Positions 10,120-19,256 of a stretch of DNA of 64,000 nucleotides are shown here, one piece after another. The position numbers and the translations under genes are program-made. How positions within the stretch are numbered: position 1 is the stretch's first letter; each line of letters starts with the position of its first letter. The notes under the pieces are model-generated. The model had not been told where the DNA came from. It was given only the letters and a program-made list of their open reading frames with translations, and made no database searches. Source of the DNA: Vreelandella neptunia (GTDB lineage Bacteria > Pseudomonadota > Gammaproteobacteria > Pseudomonadales > Halomonadaceae); the NCBI RefSeq assembly GCF_000712975.1, contig NZ_JHQL01000006.1, forward strand, positions 124,001 through 188,000, read 5' to 3'.

Positions 10120-11376
10120 ATGACCTTATCACCCACTACTGCTTCTGCAGAAGGCTCCTTAATGGAGCCTCTCCCCATTGTTGCTGACCGTGTTCGTATT
10201 ATCCGTAATGATGAAGAGGCAATCTCCACGGCACATGCACTTGCCAAGCGCTTCGCCCAAGAAGCTGCCACTCGCGATGCTGAACGGCGGCTTCCCTGGA
10301 AGGAACTTAATGAATTTTCTTACAGCGGCTTAGGCGGAATAACCGTGCCACGCGAATACGGCGGGGCGGATGTCTCTTATCAAACCGTTGCGGAGGTTTT
10401 TCGCCTTTTAAGTGCTGCAGACCCCGCTTTGGGTCAAATTCCTCAAAACCAGTTTGGCGTACTGGGCGTAGTGAAAGAGCTGGCTAGCGAAGCGCAGAAA
10501 GCGCACTGGTTTGGCCTTGTCTTGAAAGGTCAACGATTTGGCAACGCAGGGCCCGAGCGGGGAACCAAAACCATTCTGCATCAGCGCACCCGCCTTGCTG
10601 AACAGCAAGGCCAAGATAAACTCAGCCTTAATGGCACCCGCTTCTACTCCACCGGCGCACTCTATGCCCATTGGATCCCTACCCGCGCTCTGGATGAACA
10701 GGGCCGTGCTGTGCTGGCTTTTGTGCCACGTACAGCACCAGGCGTAAACGTTATCGACGACTGGTCGGCCTTTGGTCAACGTATCACGGCCAGTGGCACC
10801 GTCACGTTTAACGATGTTCAGGTTCCCTTGGAACATACCCTGCCGGTGTGGCAAATCGCCAATAAGCCTGGGCTGAGCGGCCCCTCTTCACAGCTCATTC
10901 AGGCCGCTATTGATGCAGGCATTGCCAGTAACGCTATCGACGATGCTCTTCAGTTTGTGCGCGAACACGCCCGCCCCTGGACAGATTCCGGCGTTGCTCG
11001 CGCCAGCGATGACCCTTACACCATCCATGCATTTGGTCGCCTGAAAATCGACCTCCATGCCGCCAACGCGGTGCTTCAGGAAGCTGCCACGACGCTTGAT
11101 GAGATCGCCCGCCAGCCGATTGACGATAAAGGCAGTGCAAGAGCGTCCGTTGCGGTGGCAGAAGCGAAAATTCTCACTACGGAAATAGCACTTGAAGCCA
11201 GTGAGCGACTCTTTGAGCTTTCCGGGGCATCTGCCACTCGCGCCAAGCACAACTTGGATCGCCATTGGCGTAACGCGCGTACCCACACTCTGCACGACCC
11301 GGTTCGCTGGAAATATCACTTACTCGGCAACTACTACCTCAATGACGTGCTACCCGCACGACATCAATGGAATTAA
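10120..11376 (+). CDS. SfnB-family sulfur-acquisition flavoprotein (copy 1)
   Basis: Acyl-CoA-dehydrogenase-fold flavoprotein, 418 residues, of the SfnB/DszC-like type linked to sulfone and other organosulfur use. Recognisable blocks: ITVPREYGGADVSYQTVAEV (N-terminal domain), DPALGQIPQNQFGVL, LNGTRFYSTGALYAHWIPT and WSAFGQRITASGTV (central beta domain), and a C-terminal helical part ending HWRNARTHTLHDPVRWKYH. The last block is typical of SfnB/DszC monooxygenases. It lies six bases after the NLPA gene and 10 bases before a paralogue, in one operon. The exact reaction is not evident. Confidence 0.85.
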   Translation: MTLSPTTASAEGSLMEPLPIVADRVRIIRNDEEAISTAHALAKRFAQEAATRDAERRLPWKELNEFSYSGLGGITVPREYGGADVSYQTVAEVFRLLSAADPALGQIPQNQFGVLGVVKELASEAQKAHWFGLVLKGQRFGNAGPERGTKTILHQRTRLAEQQGQDKLSLNGTRFYSTGALYAHWIPTRALDEQGRAVLAFVPRTAPGVNVIDDWSAFGQRITASGTVTFNDVQVPLEHTLPVWQIANKPGLSGPSSQLIQAAIDAGIASNAIDDALQFVREHARPWTDSGVARASDDPYTIHAFGRLKIDLHAANAVLQEAATTLDEIARQPIDDKGSARASVAVAEAKILTTEIALEASERLFELSGASATRAKHNLDRHWRNARTHTLHDPVRWKYHLLGNYYLNDVLPARHQWN

Positions 11377-11386
11377 GTGAGCAACC

Positions 11387-12601
11387 ATGACTGAAGCGAC
11401 CCTCATTTCCCCTCACGTAAGTCGCGTGGGATTGATCACTAGTGATCAGCAAGCAATTGCGACTGCACACACCCTGGCGAGCCATTTTGAACAGCAAGCA
11501 GCCCAGCGTGATAAAGAGCGCCTGCTGCCGTGGCAAGAGCTTGATGACTTTACAAAAAGCGGCTTATGGGCGATCACCGTACCCGCTGACTATGGCGGAC
11601 CAGAGCTAAGTAGTGATGCACTTGCCCAAGTGATTGCCATCATTGCCGCAGCCGATGGCTCTATAGCCCAAATTCCCCAAAACCACTTTTATGCCCTTGA
11701 GGTGTTGCGCGTAGGCGGCAGTGAATCGCAGAAGCGCTTCTTCTATTCAGAGGTCATTAGCGGTAAGCGGTTGGGTAATGCACTCGCGGAAATAGGCCAT
11801 AAGGATTACAAACGCCGCACCAGACTGTACAGAGACGCTAGTCAAAAGTGGCGCGTCAACGGGCAAAAATTTTACTGCACCGGCGCGCTTTACGCCCACT
11901 GGATACCAACATTGGTGGTGGATGAAGCAGAGCGCCAACAGCTGGTATTCATCCCCAAATCAGCACATGGGGTCACCATTACCGACGACTGGGACGGCTT
12001 TGGCCAACGCCTTACGGGAAGTGGCTCAGTTCAGTTGGACAACGTATTGGTAGACCCCTTATGGGTAGTGCCGTTTACCGACTCCTTTGAACGTCCCACT
12101 GCTATCGGCCCCTTTGCGCAGTTGATGCACGCCGCGATTGATTTGGGCATTGCACAAGGCGCTTTCGCCACCACACTGGCGTTCGTCAAACAACATGCCA
12201 GGCCCTGGATTGATGCCGGCGTGGAGCAGGCAAACGAAGACCCGCTGTTAATTGAGCGAGTAGGAAATCTCTCCGTGCGCCTAAAAGCGGCAAAGAGCCT
12301 GCTTAAACGAGCGGCTGGCAGCGTTGCCATTGCCCAGCAAACACCCGATGACGACAGCGTGGCGCAAGCCTCCATCGATGTCGCCGAAGCGAAAGTACTC
12401 ACCACCGAGGTTTCATTGTTGGCAGGTTCTCAGTTATTCGAGCTATCCGGCACGGGGGCAACGTTGGATAACCGGCAGTTAGACCGGTTCTGGCGCAATG
12501 CCCGCACACATACCTTACATGACCCTGCCCGCTGGAAGCTGCACGCAATAGGCAATTTCTACCTCAATGGGCAACGCCCACCCCGTCACGGAGCGATCTA
12601 A
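11387..12601 (+). CDS. SfnB-family sulfur-acquisition flavoprotein (copy 2)
   Basis: Paralogue of the preceding gene, 404 residues, sharing the same ordered blocks: ITVPADYGGPELSSDALAQV, DGSIAQIPQNHFYAL, YCTGALYAHWIPTL, DDWDGFGQRLTGSGSVQLDN and RFWRNARTHTLHDPARWKLH. Tandem duplication followed by divergence is likely. Two copies may form a heteromer or act on different substrates; the sequence does not settle this. The next gene starts three bases after its stop. Confidence 0.85.
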   Translation: MTEATLISPHVSRVGLITSDQQAIATAHTLASHFEQQAAQRDKERLLPWQELDDFTKSGLWAITVPADYGGPELSSDALAQVIAIIAAADGSIAQIPQNHFYALEVLRVGGSESQKRFFYSEVISGKRLGNALAEIGHKDYKRRTRLYRDASQKWRVNGQKFYCTGALYAHWIPTLVVDEAERQQLVFIPKSAHGVTITDDWDGFGQRLTGSGSVQLDNVLVDPLWVVPFTDSFERPTAIGPFAQLMHAAIDLGIAQGAFATTLAFVKQHARPWIDAGVEQANEDPLLIERVGNLSVRLKAAKSLLKRAAGSVAIAQQTPDDDSVAQASIDVAEAKVLTTEVSLLAGSQLFELSGTGATLDNRQLDRFWRNARTHTLHDPARWKLHAIGNFYLNGQRPPRHGAI

Positions 12602-12604
12602 ACG

Positions 12605-13999
12605 ATGCCAGCGCCCAAAAAACATATCCTGCTCAATGCGTTCAATATGAACAGTGTCGGCCATATCAATCATGGGTTATGGACACACCCAAGGGATAAC
12701 TCATCAGACTACAACACGCTGGAATACTGGACGGAGTTGGCTAAAACGCTGGAGCGTGGTCTTTTTGACGGCCTGTTTATTGCCGATATCATCGGGGTGT
12801 ATGACGTTTATCAAAATAGTGTTGAGACGACGTTGCGGGAGTCCGTGCAGTTGCCGCTCAATGACCCTGCCGTACTTGTCTCAGCGATGGCCGCAGTGAC
12901 TCAGCATTTAGGCTTTGGTATTACCGCCAACTTAAGTTTTGAGCCGCCCTATCTCTTTGCTCGCCGCATGTCGACACTCGATCATCTCACCCGTGGCCGC
13001 GTCGGTTGGAATATCGTCACGGGGTATCTCGATAGCGGTTCGAAAGCCGCCGGTCTCCATGGCCTTGCCCCGCATGATGAGCGCTATGACCGCGCGGACG
13101 ATTACCTAGAACTACTCTACAAACTATGGGAAGGCAGCTGGGAAGATGATGCCGTATTGCGCGACCGCCAGGCTCGCGTGTTTAGCGACCCCGCCAAAGT
13201 GCACAAAATCATTCATCAAGGCCCTTACTACCAGATGGAGGGCTATCACCTGAGTGAACCCTCGTTACAGCGCACGCCCGTGCTGTATCAAGCAGGTTCT
13301 TCACCCCGTGGCCAGCAATTTGCCGCTCGTCACGCAGAAGCGGTATTTATCAGTGCCCAGGATAAGGGCGAGGCAAAACGAGCAGTGGATAGCCTACGCC
13401 GTCAAGCCGTTGAAGCGGGTCGCAAAGCAGACGATATCAAAATCTTCGCAGGCATTGCGATGATTACCGGCACCCACCAACAGGAGGCGCAGGATAAGTA
13501 CGATGATTACCGCCGCTATGCCAGCCCCGAAGCAGGGCTTGCCCACTTCTCTAGCAGCGTCGGCATCGATTTTGATCGCTTTGAGCTGGATGAGCCGATT
13601 CACTACGGCAACAGCAATGCCATACAGTCAGCGGCGAGCAGTGCCCAAGCCAACGCCATGACCAAGCGTAAGTTACTGGAACGCTTCAAACTAGGCAGCC
13701 GCTACCCCACCTTGGTAGGCAACCCTTCCTATATCGCCGATGAACTTGAGTCATGGATCACTGACGTAGGAATCGACGGTTTCAACGTATCACGCACGGT
13801 CACACCGGAAAGCTTTGAAGATATTGCCGACCTCATCGTGCCCGAGCTGCAAAATCGCGGCGTCTACAAAACCAGCTACCAGGAAGGCAGCCTACGCCAC
13901 AAACTCTTTAGTGCCGGGGACAAGCTTCCGAGCTATCACGCCGGGGCGCAGTATCGGAGAGTAAAAGAGGCACATGCCAATGAGGAGGCCACCGTATGA
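12605..13999 (+). CDS. NtaA/SnaA/DmoA-family FMN-dependent monooxygenase
   Basis: Luciferase-like monooxygenase of the nitrilotriacetate / dimethyl-sulfide / dibenzothiophene-sulfone group, 464 residues. Marks: LLNAFNMNSVGHINHGLWTH at the N-terminus, YWTELAKTLERGLFDGLFIADI, STLDHLTRGRVGWNIVTGYL, PHDERYDRADDYLELLYKLW and LYQAGSSPRGQQFAARHAEA. It needs reduced flavin from a separate reductase. Placed after two SfnB-like flavoproteins, it probably performs a C-S cleavage or sulfide oxidation step in one pathway with them. Its stop overlaps the next start as ATGA. Confidence 0.87.
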   Translation: MPAPKKHILLNAFNMNSVGHINHGLWTHPRDNSSDYNTLEYWTELAKTLERGLFDGLFIADIIGVYDVYQNSVETTLRESVQLPLNDPAVLVSAMAAVTQHLGFGITANLSFEPPYLFARRMSTLDHLTRGRVGWNIVTGYLDSGSKAAGLHGLAPHDERYDRADDYLELLYKLWEGSWEDDAVLRDRQARVFSDPAKVHKIIHQGPYYQMEGYHLSEPSLQRTPVLYQAGSSPRGQQFAARHAEAVFISAQDKGEAKRAVDSLRRQAVEAGRKADDIKIFAGIAMITGTHQQEAQDKYDDYRRYASPEAGLAHFSSSVGIDFDRFELDEPIHYGNSNAIQSAASSAQANAMTKRKLLERFKLGSRYPTLVGNPSYIADELESWITDVGIDGFNVSRTVTPESFEDIADLIVPELQNRGVYKTSYQEGSLRHKLFSAGDKLPSYHAGAQYRRVKEAHANEEATV

Positions 14000-14793
14000 A
14001 AGCACTAGCCATGGCTGGAGTACTCACGTTAACAGCGGCAACAGCATATGCGGACGCTTTACGCATTGGTGTAACACCAGGTGCATTGGCAGACTCGGTC
14101 ATCGTTGCAGCAGAAGAAGCCCAGCAGTTAGGAATTGATGTTGAGGTGGTGGAGTTTAGTGATTGGACAACACCTAATCTAGCATTGGCGAATGGAGATC
14201 TAGACGCTAACTATTTCCAGCATCAAGCATTTCTTGACAATGCTGTTGAGGAAAGAGGGTACCCAATCGAGTCCATTGCTTTCGGCATATTGCCGAATGT
14301 AGGCCTTTACTCGCAACGTATTGAGTCGCTGGATGATTTACAGGATGGGGCACGTGTAGCGGTAGCCAGCGATCCAGTCAATCAAGGACGTGGCCTACAG
14401 CTGCTGCAATCAGCAGGGTTGATAGAGCTTGACCCAAATGCAGGCGCAAAACCCACTCTAGATAGCGTTATCGCTAACCCGAAAGCGTTGCGTTTAATCG
14501 AAATCGAGGGGCCACAGCTTGTTCGAGCAATTAATGATGTGGACTTAGCCCAAGGCTATCCATCTCATATCGTCGCAGCTGAAGCCTTTGACCCTGGCAG
14601 TGCACTGCTTTTTTCAGGCCTTGAAGACGAATATTATGCAATTCGTTTTGTTGCCCATCATGACAACACTGGCAATGAAAAACTACTTGAATTTATTGAC
14701 TTATATCAACATTCACCTGCCGTTAGAGAACAGATTCATCGTTCCAACGCCAATGATGATCGCCTCTACAGCCTTCCCTGGCTGAATCACTAA
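13996..14793 (+). CDS. NLPA/MetQ-family periplasmic binding protein (copy 2)
   Basis: Close relative of the 9307-10113 product, 265 residues, with short signal peptide ending TAYADALRIG and no lipobox cysteine. Shares EFSDWTTPNLAL, GDLDANYFQHQAFLDNA, VAVASDPVNQGRG and EGPQLVRAINDVDLAQG. The start overlaps the preceding stop (ATGA) and GAGGAGG at 13983-13988 supports it. Two such receptors now bracket the SfnB/SfnB/DmoA-like genes, so the whole 9307-14793 run reads as one sulfur-source operon that borrows a MetNI-type transporter encoded elsewhere. Confidence 0.85.
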   Translation: MKALAMAGVLTLTAATAYADALRIGVTPGALADSVIVAAEEAQQLGIDVEVVEFSDWTTPNLALANGDLDANYFQHQAFLDNAVEERGYPIESIAFGILPNVGLYSQRIESLDDLQDGARVAVASDPVNQGRGLQLLQSAGLIELDPNAGAKPTLDSVIANPKALRLIEIEGPQLVRAINDVDLAQGYPSHIVAAEAFDPGSALLFSGLEDEYYAIRFVAHHDNTGNEKLLEFIDLYQHSPAVREQIHRSNANDDRLYSLPWLNH

Positions 14794-14803
14794 TCTTACC
14801 CCC

Positions 14804-15571
14804 CTACCCCTTGGCCCAACGCCGATAGGCAATACGGGCCAAGGCATCCAGGAAAAATCCCAGAAACCCTATCAGCACTACCATGGCCATAAGTTCCGAA
14901 TAGGCTAATCGATCTCGGGTGTCGAGTATGTAGTAACCCAACCCAGAGCTAACGCCCAACATCTCGCAGGGCACTAGAATGATCCACAAAATACCAATGG
15001 CCAGCCGCACCCCTGTCAGGATATTTCCGAAGACGCCCGGCAGAATCACATGAAAAAGCAGTTCGCGCCGAGTGGCACTCAAGCTGCGAGTTAGCTGCAA
15101 CCAGCGGGGATCTAACTGCTTCACCCCAGAGGCGGTGTTCAACAAAATTGGCCATACGGCAGCAAAGGCAAGCAGAAAGTAGATCGGCTTGTTACCTACG
15201 CCTAGCACCATAACCGCGATGGGCATCCAGGAGAGAGGCGATATCATGCGTAGAAACTGGAACACTGGCGTGGTTGCCCACTCCACGTAGTGCGATGCTC
15301 CGACCAAAAGCCCCAGCGGAATACCCAACAACAAAGCAAGCCCGAGACCTACCAACACGCGCTGCAGGCTAGCAGCAATGTGCTCATACAACTCAGCCCG
15401 CCCCAGTAGCTCCGTCAAACTGGCGAGGGTTGCCTGCGGGGTAAACAGGTTACCTAGCCTACCCAACCCATCAAGCGGCCCAAGCCAGGCCCACCAGAGC
15501 AACAGTAAGGTTAAAATACCGACGCCCCCCAATAGCCAGGGGAGCGCCGCTTGTCGAATGATCCGCGTCAA
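14804..15571 (-). CDS. ABC transporter permease, SsuC/TauC type
   Basis: Inner-membrane permease, 255 residues, about six hydrophobic segments, with coupling-loop sequence QLTRSLSATRRELLFHVILP and VRLAIGILWIILVPCE. Belongs to the nitrate/sulfonate/taurine permease group. It is the last gene of a five-gene leftward operon (AhpD-like, SfnB-like, ATPase, receptor, permease) in which every junction overlaps. Its end lies 10 bases from the convergent NLPA gene. The transported compound is probably an organosulfur compound, by context. Confidence 0.88.
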   Translation of the reverse strand: MTRIIRQAALPWLLGGVGILTLLLLWWAWLGPLDGLGRLGNLFTPQATLASLTELLGRAELYEHIAASLQRVLVGLGLALLLGIPLGLLVGASHYVEWATTPVFQFLRMISPLSWMPIAVMVLGVGNKPIYFLLAFAAVWPILLNTASGVKQLDPRWLQLTRSLSATRRELLFHVILPGVFGNILTGVRLAIGILWIILVPCEMLGVSSGLGYYILDTRDRLAYSELMAMVVLIGFLGFFLDALARIAYRRWAKG

Positions 15572-16770
15572 ACCTCGATCTCCTCATCTCGTTCAAAGCG
15601 CTCTGGAAAACCAAACGCTGAAAGACCGCCCACGGCTTCAATACTGCGGCGAACAAAACGATCATCGACAAGATCTCTTGCCACTTCTGCAGGATCCAAG
15701 GTATCCAGAAAACCAGCATTGCCTTCAACAACGGTGTTTTTCAGTTGGCGTACCAGCTCTTCGGTGTAGCTCGGGAAAGGGTAAGGCTGAAAGTCGATCC
15801 GCTGGGAATTCCACTCGGGGTGCTGAATCGCGCCTGACGATAAGTAGCCTTCTCGAGCACTCGCGGGTGGGGCGAGTACTTGCTTGAGCACCTCAGGTTC
15901 ATGCGGAGTATAACGATGGGTTCCCGCCCGGGAGAGTAGCTCGGCAGCTTCTTTGCGATGATCGCGTGTCCATAATTGCGCTTTAACAATCGCATCGACG
16001 ACTTTCTGTGACCACTCGGGGCGCTCTTTAAGGTCATGCTCGTGCATAAACACCACACAGCAGGCGTGCTGTTTCCAGATATCGCCTGTAAAGCGCGCCA
16101 CCCGGCCAACGTTCATATGCTCTGCCAGTGCATTGAACGGTTCGGCAACAATGTAGCCGGCTATTCGACCACTGGCTAACGCCGGGGGCATATCGGAAGG
16201 AGGCATGACTACAAGGCCGACTTCATTGTCAGCGACAGCGGTATCCGGCCCGGCGCTGACAGGGGTTAATCCCTCTTCCCGAAGCAAGCGTTGCACCACG
16301 ACGTTATGGATGGAATACCAGAAAGGAACTGCGACGTGCTTACCGCCCAGTTGGCTGACATCTTCAATATCGGGGGCAACGGTCAGGCCAGAACCATCCA
16401 CGTGATTCCACGCGACTACTTTGGCGGGCACTTGGCTTCCGTAGCGCGCCCAAATCGTCATGGGTGAAAGCAGGTGTATTACGTTAACTTGCCCTGAAAG
16501 AAACGCTTCAATTACCTGTGCCCAGCTTCTTAACATCACGGGTGCGTCTGCTTGTACGCCCGCTTCTTCAAACAGGCCATGGTGATGGGCGACCAAAAGC
16601 GGCGCCGCATCAGTAATGGGCAAGTAACCAATGCGCACGGGGGCGTCTGGTTCTTGCGCAGCTGCGCGGCTACTTAATGCAGAAAGTAACGGCGCAGCAC
16701 CTGCGGCGGTAAATAAAGCAGCGAGTTTTAAAATGTCACGCCGAGTAGGGGTAGGATCATTTAAGCACAT
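15568..16770 (-). CDS. ABC substrate-binding protein with Tat-type signal
   Basis: Receptor of the CmpA/NrtA/SsuA-like class, 400 residues. The N-terminus PTRRDILKLAALFTAAG has a twin-arginine motif followed by a hydrophobic stretch, so it probably folds before export by Tat. The mature part starts VRIGYLPITDAAPLLVAHHHG. It continues with features of the NrtA group: GKHVAVPFWYSIHNVVVQRL and YIVAEPFNALAE. Partner ATPase and permease are encoded on either side with overlapping ends. The ligand is unknown; a sulfonate or sulfinate fits the neighbourhood. Confidence 0.85.
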   Translation of the reverse strand: MCLNDPTPTRRDILKLAALFTAAGAAPLLSALSSRAAAQEPDAPVRIGYLPITDAAPLLVAHHHGLFEEAGVQADAPVMLRSWAQVIEAFLSGQVNVIHLLSPMTIWARYGSQVPAKVVAWNHVDGSGLTVAPDIEDVSQLGGKHVAVPFWYSIHNVVVQRLLREEGLTPVSAGPDTAVADNEVGLVVMPPSDMPPALASGRIAGYIVAEPFNALAEHMNVGRVARFTGDIWKQHACCVVFMHEHDLKERPEWSQKVVDAIVKAQLWTRDHRKEAAELLSRAGTHRYTPHEPEVLKQVLAPPASAREGYLSSGAIQHPEWNSQRIDFQPYPFPSYTEELVRQLKNTVVEGNAGFLDTLDPAEVARDLVDDRFVRRSIEAVGGLSAFGFPERFERDEEIEV

Positions 16771-17570
16771 GCCAGGTCTCCCTTAATGAGGTCGTTCGTT
16801 ACCTTACGGCTAGAGTGTTGGAGCGTTTTGAGAATATCGATGCGCAGCAGGCCTAAGGCTTCAATGTGATCATCTCGCGGGTAAGGCAGATCAATTGACC
16901 ACTCGTTGAGCGTGGTAGCGGGTGCACCACCCAGCAGCAGCACCCGCTGAGACAGCTGGAGTGCCTCATCAATATCGTGGGTAATGAGCAGTACCGCGGT
17001 GTGGCGAGCCTTGACGATGTCGATCAATAGCGCCTGCATCTCACCTCGTGTGACTTCATCAAGCGCCCCGAAAGGCTCGTCCAACAGCAGCACGCTTGGC
17101 TCTCTGGCCAAGCAGCGCGCCAGCGCGGTACGTTGTGCCATACCGCCTGACAACTCTTTGGGATAGCGTCGCCGGGCATGAGTGAGCCCCACAGCCTCCA
17201 TTGCGCGCGCCACTTTTTCTTTACGTTGGGCGGTACTCTGTACCGGCTGACTGGCAAAGTTGAGCCCAAACCCTACATTCTGCTCGAGGTTCAACCACGG
17301 CAGCAGGCAGGGATCCTGAAAGGCTACCGCAACACGGGGGTGCGGTTTTTTATGTGGCTGGTTAAATAGCGTGACGTCACCTCGCTGGGGTGACTGCAAA
17401 CCACCCAGCACACGTAGCAAACTCGATTTACCGACCCCGCTGGGGCCCAACACGGTGACAATTTCGCCAGCCTGGAGAGACGTTGAAAAATCTTCAAGCA
17501 CAGGGTTCCAGCCTGCCCCATCGGCATATCCCAGCATTAGGTTATTAGCCTCAAGTACCGGCGAGGTCAT
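16761..17570 (-). CDS. ABC transporter ATPase, SsuB/TauB type
   Basis: ATPase of the neighbouring importer, 269 residues. Walker A GPSGVGKSS, signature LSGGMAQR, Walker [14 protein letters not shown] and ITHDIDEAL are present. Overlaps the upstream SfnB-like gene as ATGA and the downstream receptor by 10 bases, a sign of translational coupling. Confidence 0.92.
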   Translation of the reverse strand: MTSPVLEANNLMLGYADGAGWNPVLEDFSTSLQAGEIVTVLGPSGVGKSSLLRVLGGLQSPQRGDVTLFNQPHKKPHPRVAVAFQDPCLLPWLNLEQNVGFGLNFASQPVQSTAQRKEKVARAMEAVGLTHARRRYPKELSGGMAQRTALARCLAREPSVLLLDEPFGALDEVTRGEMQALLIDIVKARHTAVLLITHDIDEALQLSQRVLLLGGAPATTLNEWSIDLPYPRDDHIEALGLLRIDILKTLQHSSRKVTNDLIKGDLACA

Positions 17571-18640
17571 ATAAAGAGCACCTCTTGATGACGCAGCAGC
17601 TCAGCTTTCAGCTGCACCACGCTGGGCGTGATGATGGGAATAAACGCGGCCTCCCTCCATCGACGAGCGAAGCCATTGGCTGCGTTATGCACATACGCCT
17701 TACCACCTGAGGCTTGCAACTCTAGCTGGGAGGCATTTGCCACGACTTCAGCCAGCGTCAAACGTATCGCAAAGAGTTCAGCAGGGTGCTTGATAAAGCG
17801 CTGCTTGCTTAGCCCCTTCTGCAACTGCTTGCCTGCATGGCTTAAGTGCCGATCCACCCCTTCGTAGTCATCGCGCAGCGCTGAACGTGTGGGTCCAAGT
17901 TGCTGTTTGGCTGCTACTAAACAGCGGCGAGCCAACCCAATTGACATGCCACATTGCATGGCCAAGAACGCTGGCCGAACGCGCGGTAAAAAGGTGTTGG
18001 CTGAATGGGAAATGACCCACTCATCTGTTAGTGAGGCATTCTCAACCTTGATGGAGGCCGTATTACTGGCCCTTAGTGCGATTAGATCCAGATCGTCGCT
18101 GCGATTAATCCCCGCAAGATGACTGGGCAGCGCCGCAATCAGCGGCTGTTCATTTTCGACCTCTACTGCGGCTGCCACCACAAAGCCTTCTTTTCGCAAG
18201 TTAGTGGCCCAAGGCAACACGCCATCTAGTAAGCGCTTACTATCATCAATAGGCCTTCGAACGACGATGCCCAACGACTCAATACCGGCCAAGTATTTCA
18301 TGGCATTGGATAACCCTGTCGCACCGGCCACCTCACCGCTTAGCAAAGAAGGCAACAACCGTTCTCTTAACTCCGGATTGTCGCCTTGCAGCAAATACTC
18401 AATAAACGCGCGGTGCCCCCAAAAAACAAAGGCAGCCGTTAACGACTGGGAGGCCACCTGAGCGATGGCCTCCACACTGTCAGCCACCTCTCCACCTACG
18501 CCTCCAAGTGAGGTGGGTACACCTATTTTAAACACCTCCGCAGCGGCCAGCTTGGGTAAGAGCTCGGCTTCGTTAATATGTCCCGAATCCAGTAAGTCGG
18601 CATGCTCAATTAACCATTGGTTAAGATGATCACTGATCAT
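17567..18640 (-). CDS. Short SfnB/acyl-CoA-dehydrogenase-like flavoprotein
   Basis: Flavoprotein of the acyl-CoA dehydrogenase superfamily, 357 residues, shorter and more diverged than the other SfnB-like proteins here. Visible blocks: FKIGVPTSLGGVGGEVADSV, FVFWGHRAFIEYLLQ, GATGLSNAMKYLAG and a C-terminal helical part with GGKAYVHNAANGFARRWREA. The ATG at 18640 is chosen because a purine-rich GGGGAGGGGG precedes it; a longer frame would read deep into the upstream gene. It probably oxidises the compound imported by the co-transcribed ABC genes. Confidence 0.75.
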   Translation of the reverse strand: MISDHLNQWLIEHADLLDSGHINEAELLPKLAAAEVFKIGVPTSLGGVGGEVADSVEAIAQVASQSLTAAFVFWGHRAFIEYLLQGDNPELRERLLPSLLSGEVAGATGLSNAMKYLAGIESLGIVVRRPIDDSKRLLDGVLPWATNLRKEGFVVAAAVEVENEQPLIAALPSHLAGINRSDDLDLIALRASNTASIKVENASLTDEWVISHSANTFLPRVRPAFLAMQCGMSIGLARRCLVAAKQQLGPTRSALRDDYEGVDRHLSHAGKQLQKGLSKQRFIKHPAELFAIRLTLAEVVANASQLELQASGGKAYVHNAANGFARRWREAAFIPIITPSVVQLKAELLRHQEVLFI

Positions 18641-19193
18641 TGCCCCCTCCCCAGCGGTACGCTGCCAACTCGGAGTTGAGCGGCGTTCGCGCAAAGCTAT
18701 TGGCAAAGTTGCACAGTGTCGCCAAGCTAACGCCAAGAATGACCTCCAGCGCCTGCTGTTGATCGAACCCTGCCTCTAGGAAAGAGTTGAGTGAGTCTTC
18801 ACTAACGGCACCACGGTTAGCAATCACCTCTCGCGTGAAGGCAGCGAGTGCCTCATAGCGCTTATCCGGCAACTCTCCCTTTGCACGTAAGGCCTCAATG
18901 ACCTCCTCCGATAATTTCGCCTTGTTTTTGGCGATGGCAGTATGGCCTGCGACACAAAAGCTGCAGCCATGGGTCGTGGCGGCCGTTAACTGGACAACCT
19001 CCCGCTCAGCCAAGCTTAAACTAGCACGCGCATTGATCGCCGAGACAGTTAAATAGGTTTCCAACGCCACCGGCGCATTGGCTAATACTTTTAAAAGATT
19101 GGGCAGATAGCCGGATTGCTCTTGAGCTTTCTGTAACCACGGCAGCGCATCAGCGGGTGCATCTTCAAGTGTTCTTAAGGTAACCAAAGACAT
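18630..19193 (-). CDS. AhpD-like / carboxymuconolactone decarboxylase-family protein
   Basis: 187-residue protein with the AhpD core: SLAEREVVQL then THGCSFCVAGHT, giving a CxxC pair at residues 77 and 80 and His 84, the peroxidatic thiol centre of this family. AGGAGG stands just before the ATG at 19193. First gene of a leftward sulfur operon. Such proteins often accompany flavin monooxygenases, plausibly removing peroxide leaked by uncoupled turnover (inference). Confidence 0.83.
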   Translation of the reverse strand: MSLVTLRTLEDAPADALPWLQKAQEQSGYLPNLLKVLANAPVALETYLTVSAINARASLSLAEREVVQLTAATTHGCSFCVAGHTAIAKNKAKLSEEVIEALRAKGELPDKRYEALAAFTREVIANRGAVSEDSLNSFLEAGFDQQQALEVILGVSLATLCNFANSFARTPLNSELAAYRWGGGNDQ

Positions 19194-19256
19194 TTCCAGA
19201 CCTCCTGATAAGTAAGTAACGAAATCTTAGTAGTCAGAGGCATAGCGCTGAATACT

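Noticed and set aside
17567-18736. Longer N-terminus for the short SfnB-like protein starting at 18736
   Set aside because: It would overlap the AhpD-like gene by over 100 bases and adds unrelated Arg-rich sequence; the ATG at 18640 has a good purine-rich leader.
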